This document shows positions 59,512 to 64,000 of a stretch of DNA of 64,000 bases, one piece after another (the first letter of the stretch is position 1; each line of letters begins with the position of its first letter). Made by a program: the position numbers and the translations under genes. The DNA is from Accumulibacter phosphatis (GTDB lineage: Bacteria > Pseudomonadota > Gammaproteobacteria > Burkholderiales > Rhodocyclaceae). The stretch covers positions 103,596 through 167,595 of the forward strand of contig NC_013193.1 of the NCBI RefSeq assembly GCF_000024165.1, in the 5' to 3' direction. The notes under the pieces were generated by a model, which did no database searches, was not told the DNA's origin, and was given only the letters and a program-made list of their open reading frames with translations.

Positions 59512-60474
59512 TTACAGAGGACGAGTGAGGTAAGCGCCGTTGGCGTAGCCGGCCACTTCCAGGATCTCCTGAACGCAGCGGCCTTCGGGGGTGCGAGCGA
59601 TATGGACGATGACGTGCACCGCTTCGCCGATCAGCGGTTCGATCGGCCGCGGTGATTCCGGGTGCATGCTGATCAGCATGGCGAGGCGGTCAAGCCCGGA
59701 CCGGGCATTGTTGGCGTGGAGCGTGGCCGCACCGCCTTCGTGGCCAGTGTTCCAGGCCATCAGCAGGTCCAGCGCTTCGGGGCCGCGTACTTCGCCGACC
59801 AGTATCCGGTCGGGCCGCATGCGCAGGGTGGTCTTGAGAAGCATGGTCATCGTGACTTCGAGCGAGGTGTGGTACTGCACGAAGTTCTCGGCGGCACACT
59901 GGATCTCGCCGGTGTCCTCGATGATGAAAACGCGCTCGGCGGGATCGAACTCGACCATGGCGTTGATGATCGCGTTGACCAGCGTGGTCTTGCCGGAACC
60001 GGTGCCACCGATCACCAGGATGTTCCGGTGCGCCTTGATGGCGGCCGTCAGGGTCGCCTGCTGCGCAGCGGTCATGATCCCAGCCTCGACGTACTGGTCG
60101 AGCGTGAATATCGCCACGGCCTTCTTGCGGATGGCGAAAGTTGGCGCGGGAACGACCGGCGGAAGCTGGCCGGCGAAGCGCGAGCCATCAATCGGCAGTT
60201 CGCCTTCGAGAATCGGCTTGTGCCGCGTCACTTCCTTGCTGTGATAGCCGGCAACGGTCTTGATGATCGCTTCGGCGCGCGCGAAGGAAATGCTGCCAAT
60301 GCAGTGCATCTTCTCGCCCAGCCGCTCCTGCCACAGCCTGCCGTCGGCATTGAGCATCATCTCGACGGTCCTGGGGTCGGCCAGGGCGTCCATCAGGAGC
60401 GACCCCAGATCACGCTCCAGCTTCCTCTTCGCCCGTTCCTTGAGGGAGGAAACGGACTCTTCGATTTCTGCCAT
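59512..60474 (-). CDS. trbB: Conjugation ATPase TrbB (VirB11-like)
   Basis: 320-residue hexameric traffic ATPase. Walker A IGGTGSGKTTLVNAI (about residue 157), Asp box VFIIEDTGEIQ, Walker B region RPDRILVGEVRGPEALDLL and the His box HEGGAATLHANNA. First gene of the trb operon. The 323 bp up to trbA contain a promoter-like region and a hairpin. Confidence 0.95.
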   Translation of the reverse strand: MAEIEESVSSLKERAKRKLERDLGSLLMDALADPRTVEMMLNADGRLWQERLGEKMHCIGSISFARAEAIIKTVAGYHSKEVTRHKPILEGELPIDGSRFAGQLPPVVPAPTFAIRKKAVAIFTLDQYVEAGIMTAAQQATLTAAIKAHRNILVIGGTGSGKTTLVNAIINAMVEFDPAERVFIIEDTGEIQCAAENFVQYHTSLEVTMTMLLKTTLRMRPDRILVGEVRGPEALDLLMAWNTGHEGGAATLHANNARSGLDRLAMLISMHPESPRPIEPLIGEAVHVIVHIARTPEGRCVQEILEVAGYANGAYLTRPL

Positions 60475-60495
60475 TTATCGATCCTCGTCTGCTTC

Positions 60496-60555
60496 GGTTG
60501 GATGCCAACCTTCGACACACAAGAAACGATATAACGAATTACAGAACTTTGCAAG
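60496..60555 (-). promoter_or_regulatory. Probable trbB promoter with leader hairpin
   Basis: On the minus strand CTTGCA (60550-60555) and TATATC (60528-60533) with a 16-bp spacer make a likely promoter in an AT-rich patch. Closer to the gene, GGTTGGATGCCAACC (60496-60510) is a perfect 6-bp hairpin, 22 bp before the trbB start. The rest of the 60475-60797 gap shows no other gene. Confidence 0.5.
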
Positions 60556-60769
60556 ACAACGACTATGGTGAACCAGAAGGCGGCTATGTGCAAGCCTCAG
60601 ACTAAGTCGATGGAGCGAACAGCGGGTACTGGCGTCGGAGAGGTGGCCCTTGCTGACAAACTGGGGCGCTCGTCAGGCGTGGATCGTGGAATCCGGAACT
60701 GGGCGTGGTCGGCGCGGAATGCGCCTTTGCAGGGGAGGAAGCAGGAGGGAGGAGGAGGGCAGGGAGGGC

Positions 60770-60782
60770 TTCAGCGGCTAAA
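60770..60782. promoter_or_regulatory. KorB-like operator (12 of 13)
   Basis: TTCAGCGGCTAAA matches the KorB consensus TTTAGCSGCTAAA at 12 of 13 positions. It lies in the trbA-trbB gap, 16 bp past the trbA stop. Confidence 0.6.
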
Positions 60783-60797
60783 GACCCTCACCTGGCG

Positions 60798-61169
60798 TCA
60801 GGACGAGGACGGCTTGCGTAACTTGCTCCGTGCCGCTTCGTCCCACTTCTTGACGATGAATGCCTGATGTTCCGGCAGGACCGCCGACACCCGCACCACG
60901 CCTTCGGGAAGGCTCCGCGGGGCGGTTCCGCCGGCCAGGGCATCCAGGCTCTCACGGTCAAGGTCGGTCGATTCCAGGAGAGTCGGCAGCGGCGTCTCCA
61001 GCGCTTCCGCGATCGCTTCCATGATCTTCAAGGAAGGGTTCGCCTTGCCATTGGTCAGGTCGGACAGGAAAGAGATGGAGATGTCGGCCTTTGCGGCCAG
61101 TTCGTTCTTCGTCATGCCGCGCTCGTCGAGCAAGCGAAGGATGTTCGTGAAAAAGATGTGGTTGTGCAC
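60798..61169 (-). CDS. trbA: TrbA-like transcriptional regulator
   Basis: 123 residues. N-terminal XRE-type helix-turn-helix: ILRLLDERGMTKNELAAKAD and SISFLSDLTNGKANPSLK. The C-terminal part (LPEGVVRVSAVLPEHQAF then IVKKWDEAARSKLRK) matches the shared KorA/TrbA-type dimer segment. TrbA represses the IncP trb and tra promoters. It sits directly upstream of trbB, the IncP order. Its own promoter carries KorB- and KorA-type sites. Confidence 0.87.
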   Translation of the reverse strand: MHNHIFFTNILRLLDERGMTKNELAAKADISISFLSDLTNGKANPSLKIMEAIAEALETPLPTLLESTDLDRESLDALAGGTAPRSLPEGVVRVSAVLPEHQAFIVKKWDEAARSKLRKPSSS

Positions 61170-61207
61170 AGTGCCCGTCGCCGTCCGGTTGTGCGGCTTT
61201 TATGAAA

Positions 61208-61251
61208 TTTAGCCGCTAAAGTTCTTGATCTTGGATTGTGTTTTAGCTAAA
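61208..61251 (-). promoter_or_regulatory. trbA control region with KorB and KorA-type operators
   Basis: TTTAGCCGCTAAA (61208-61220) is an exact match to the KorB operator consensus TTTAGCSGCTAAA. TTTAGCTAAA (61242-61251) is the perfect 10-bp core of the KorA operator GTTTAGCTAAAC, with outer bases T and G instead of G and C. They lie 39 and 73 bp upstream of the trbA ATG. From 61252 to 61594 I see no supported gene. Confidence 0.82.
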
Positions 61252-61594
61252 GCGTGGTTTGATGCCATCCGGAGAAGCGGGTCTGCAGACGACGCCGGCC
61301 CATCGATCGGCAATCCTGCCCGTCGACGTGGCCAGCCGACAGCCGTTAATGATCGGCGTCGTATGCACCTTCACGATCCCCCGGGAAATCGAAAGCAAGA
61401 AACACGCCGTATTACCTGTGTCGCATAAAATCAATGGCTTGGTTCTGGTTTGTGGGAAACGGAAGGGCGAACTGTAAAAATAGTCGACAGTCATTCGCAA
61501 CCCGGTGGCGGTGCTGGGGTTTGGGCGTGACCAGTGCTTCCGGGTATTTTGGGTTGCAGGCGGCAGGCATATCCACCGCGGAGGGTGCATTGCT

Positions 61595-62638
61595 TCACTG
61601 ATCGGGTTCGAGATCGTCGTGTTCGCCGCCCTGGAGCGCTTGCAGTTCTTCCGTCAGCGCCTCGATGCTCGGCAGGACGCCCGCCATGGCATCAGGCAGG
61701 GCGGTGCGGTAGGTGGAGACCCCCATCGGCGCATGGATGTCTCGGAGCGCATACTCAACGACCGTTCCTTTCTTGCTCTTGCAGAGCACGAGACCGATCG
61801 TTGGCGCATCGACAGTCTGGTTGCGCACCAGCTCATCGACGGCGGCGAGGTAGAAATTGAGTTTGCCGACGTACTCGGGCCGGAAGGCGGTATTCTTGAG
61901 CTCGATCACCACGTAGCAGTGCAGGCGGGTGTGATAGAAAAGCAAGTCCATGAAGAACTCGTCGCCGTCCACCTCAAGACGGTACTGACTTCCCACAAAC
62001 GCGAAACCGACGCCGAGTTCGATCAGGAAATCTCGCAGGCGCAGCACGAGCGCCTTTTCGATGGTGCGCTCGTTTGACGCATCCGTGATCCCGAGGAAGT
62101 CGAAGGTGTAGGGGTCCTTGAGGATGTCGCGTGCCAAGTCCGACTGTGGCGACGGCAGCGCACGATCGAAGTTGGTTTGCGCGGCGCCCACGCGCCGGTG
62201 CGCGGCCGTCTCGATCTGGAGTTCGAGCACCGACCGGCTCCAGCCGTTTTCGATGGTCTTGCGGATGTACCACTCGCGGGTCGGACGGTCTTTGGCCTGG
62301 TCGATGATGACGCAGTTGTGCCGCCATGGAATTTGTCCACCAAGCTGGTGGACAATTGCTTCCTCTGGCCACGCTGAGGCAAATGCCCGCATGTAGAGCA
62401 GATTGGTGCGGGAAAAACCTCTCATGTCGGAGAACTCGGCACGGAGGTCGCGGGCCAGTTGGTCGATGACCTTCGCCCCCCAGCCCTGGGCGGATTGGCG
62501 TTCGAGAATCTCCTTGCCGATACGCCAATAGAGCAGGACCAGTTCCCGGTTAACGGCGAGCCCGGCCTTGAGTCTCGCCGTGCGGATGGTGGTCTTCAAC
62601 TCCGCCAGCCATGCGGCGTAGTCGGGAGGGATGAGCAA
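61595..62638 (-). CDS. YhcG/DUF1016-family PD-(D/E)XK nuclease domain protein
   Basis: 347 residues. N-terminal DUF1016 part: NRELVLLYWRIGKEILERQ and GFSRTNLLYMRAFASAWP. C-terminal nuclease core: FVGSQYRLEVDGDEFFMDLL (D), RLHCYVVIELKNTAF (the E-x-K active site), GLVLCKSKKGTVVEYAL. Such proteins are linked to DNA repair, phage defence or plasmid maintenance without a settled role. The start is TTG 62638, 12 bp from the stop of the IS110 transposase, so a few N-terminal residues and the native promoter may have been lost to the IS insertion. Confidence 0.88.
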   Translation of the reverse strand: MLIPPDYAAWLAELKTTIRTARLKAGLAVNRELVLLYWRIGKEILERQSAQGWGAKVIDQLARDLRAEFSDMRGFSRTNLLYMRAFASAWPEEAIVHQLGGQIPWRHNCVIIDQAKDRPTREWYIRKTIENGWSRSVLELQIETAAHRRVGAAQTNFDRALPSPQSDLARDILKDPYTFDFLGITDASNERTIEKALVLRLRDFLIELGVGFAFVGSQYRLEVDGDEFFMDLLFYHTRLHCYVVIELKNTAFRPEYVGKLNFYLAAVDELVRNQTVDAPTIGLVLCKSKKGTVVEYALRDIHAPMGVSTYRTALPDAMAGVLPSIEALTEELQALQGGEHDDLEPDQ

Positions 62639-62650
62639 CTGTGTTCCAAG

Positions 62651-63631
62651 TCAAGCGTTTTTAGGGGCGTTTGGGTGTTCTGGATTCCAGGGGATACCCG
62701 ATTTGACGATCGCGTTCATAATCGTCAGCATCTTATGCATGCAAGCGACCAAGGCGACCTTTTTGAGCTTGCCTTTGGCGAGCAACCGTTCGTAGAAGAT
62801 CTTGATCACCGGGTTGTACCGTATGGCGCTCAGGGCCGCCATGTATAAAGTGGTACGCACTGTCGCGCGACCCCCCCAGGTGATGCGCTTGCCCTTGTGG
62901 CGACCGCTGTCCGCGTTCAAGGGAGCCACGCCGACCAGCTTGCCAATTTGCGCATGGGTGAGTTGCCCCAACTCAGGCAAGGCGCCCATCAGAGCCGCTT
63001 GCATGCAGGGCCCGACTCCTTTGAAATCCTTGAACAACGCGAGCTTCTGAGCAAAATGTCCCTTCAACATGCCATCGATGTTCTTGTCAATCAGCGCAAT
63101 CTGCCGATCGAGCATCTTGAGTACCAGCTTGATGCTTTTGTGCTGCGACGGATGGCTCGTGGCCAAGCGGTTTGCCTCCGCCACGCGCATGGCGACCAAC
63201 TGGTTGTGGCGCACCAGCAAGGCTTCCAGTGCCTCCTGGTTGGCGTCGGGCAGTTTCATCAACAGCCGCTCCCGCTGCGCGGACTGGTGCAGCGTTCTCC
63301 CAAAGTGCGAGAGCACTCGCGCATCAATGGCGTCCGTCTTGGCGAGGTATCCCATTGATTTCGCGAAATCCCTCGCCTGCCGTGGATTCACCACCATCAC
63401 CGGCAGACCGGCCGCACAGAGCGCCGCTGCCACTGGGCGCTCATAGCCACCCGTGGCCTCCAACAGGATCACGCCAATTCGCTCCGCAAGCAGCTTCAGC
63501 CGGTTCACCAAGGCTCCGATCTCCTTCCCGCTGTTGGCGATGCATTCGGTCTTGGACTGGTCGTCCAGAGCAAGTTCGAGCGTGTCTTTCGCAACATCAA
63601 TGCCGGGGAAAATCAATTCCGGAACGTTCAT
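62651..63631 (-). CDS. tnp: IS110-family transposase
   Basis: 326 residues. The N-terminal RuvC-like DEDD domain: GIDVAKDTLEL (D), VILLEATGGYE (E), LAKTDAIDARVL (D, D). The C-terminal Tnp20-type domain contains the serine and FKGVGPCMQAALMGALPEL, IGKLVGVAPLNADSG and GKRITWGGRATVRTTLYM. In IS110 elements recombination is guided by a bridge RNA from the noncoding end. Intact. Confidence 0.94.
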   Translation of the reverse strand: MNVPELIFPGIDVAKDTLELALDDQSKTECIANSGKEIGALVNRLKLLAERIGVILLEATGGYERPVAAALCAAGLPVMVVNPRQARDFAKSMGYLAKTDAIDARVLSHFGRTLHQSAQRERLLMKLPDANQEALEALLVRHNQLVAMRVAEANRLATSHPSQHKSIKLVLKMLDRQIALIDKNIDGMLKGHFAQKLALFKDFKGVGPCMQAALMGALPELGQLTHAQIGKLVGVAPLNADSGRHKGKRITWGGRATVRTTLYMAALSAIRYNPVIKIFYERLLAKGKLKKVALVACMHKMLTIMNAIVKSGIPWNPEHPNAPKNA

Positions 63632-63910
63632 CTATAGCCATCCTTGCAAATACGAGGTCACGCTCTTGCGACACGCGCCAACAAGCAACTGTTCGGTATC
63701 CAGACAAACGGCTGACCAAGCATGCCAAGTGCTCATCCACGGGCTTGAGGTCCCAGAGGGACAGCGGGCTATGCCTGGCCTTCCGAACTCTCCTCGACAA
63801 CATTCATGCGGCTCTCCGTCACCCACACCTTGGGGCTCTGCCCCAAACCCCGCACTCGCCGTGAGGCAGGGCTGGGGATGATACACCCCTCCCCAGCCCC
63901 TGCCTCCAGC
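63632..63910 (-). ncRNA. Noncoding end of IS110 element; candidate bridge RNA region
   Basis: The 280 bp upstream of the transposase start have no supported gene and are rich in stems. TTGGGGC-TCT-GCCCCAA (about 63829-63845) is a perfect 7-bp stem, and GAGGCAGGGCTGGGGA (63863-63878) pairs with TCCCCAGCCCCTGCCTC (63890-63906) save one bulge. IS110-group elements encode their bridge RNA in the long noncoding end preceding the transposase, so the location fits. The element's outer boundary is not clear, and the second stem may already be flanking DNA. Confidence 0.4.
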
Positions 63911-63945
63911 GTACTTGGCTTACAGGGCGTCAAGAGACTTTCGCG

Positions 63946-63982
63946 GCATAAACGCGAGAGAAAAAACCTCTCTCGCATTTAT
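63946..63982. terminator. Possible bidirectional stem-loop at the right edge
   Basis: GCGAGAG (63954-63960) pairs with CTCTCGC (63970-63976) around AAAAAACCT, extended by ATAAA/ATTTAT on the outside. On the minus strand the loop is T-rich. It could be a terminator for a gene beyond the window. Confidence 0.35.
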
Positions 63983-64000
63983 TCCACGGTTCTCTTGACC

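Noticed and set aside
63769..63978. 69-residue minus-strand frame near the right edge
   Set aside because: It spans the strong GAGGCAGG hairpin and shows no motif; structured noncoding DNA is more likely.
1..64000. CRISPR arrays, tRNA and rRNA genes
   Set aside because: No regularly spaced repeat clusters, no cloverleaf-like sequence with a CCA end and no rRNA-like stretches were seen on reading through.

Overview
The window looks like an accessory-rich piece of a betaproteobacterial, IncP-type conjugative plasmid or a close relative of one. The clearest evidence is at the right: a minus-strand block reading trbA, trbB, C, D, E, F, G, H, I, J, K, L, M, N in IncP order. In front of trbA lie a perfect KorB-type operator (TTTAGCCGCTAAA) and a KorA-type palindrome (TTTAGCTAAA). 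The host is probably a betaproteobacterium; a Rhodocyclales-like one would fit, but that is inference from the high GC content and the metal-resistance gene types.

Layout. 1-4100: insertion-sequence debris (an IS66-family element cut by the window edge, a complete IS1182-family element, an IS3-family relic and broken host genes). 4199-8250: sulfate ABC transporter sbp-cysT-cysW-cysA, with cysA frameshifted. 8374-21476: first metal block, with a czcCBA-type RND operon plus small partners, and a P-type ATPase operon that continues into two small cytochromes c, a signal peptidase II, a DsbD-alpha-like protein and a DUF411 protein. This ATPase operon faces a YnfA protein and a MerR regulator across a MerR-type promoter. 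21673-24859: a RIT element of three tyrosine recombinases with 33-bp inverted repeats. 25001-29520: copper block (CopA ATPase, ICMT-like methyltransferase, DUF2933, Met-rich protein, DUF411). 30123-39518: second RND operon with the same five-gene order, a two-component system and a CopK-like protein. 41414-49156: a complete Tn3-family transposon carrying pbrR-pbrA-pbrBC, inserted in trbN with an exact 5-bp target duplication. 49157-61251: the trb region. 61595-64000: a YhcG/DUF1016 nuclease gene and an IS110-family element.

How it works together. The genes export divalent and copper-type cations from the cytoplasm (three P-type ATPases) and from the periplasm to the outside (two RND tripartite pumps), and buffer copper in the periplasm (CopK-like, DUF411, Met-rich proteins). 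Control is by two MerR-type promoters with 19-bp spacers and by a two-component system. Three promoters share one motif with fixed geometry, TGACC-N5-ATTACnTTTC, and a -10-like hexamer 23 bp away; this is a probable regulon of that two-component system. Conjugation is probably impaired: trbG carries an in-frame amber codon and trbN is split by the transposon. I found no tRNA, rRNA or CRISPR array.
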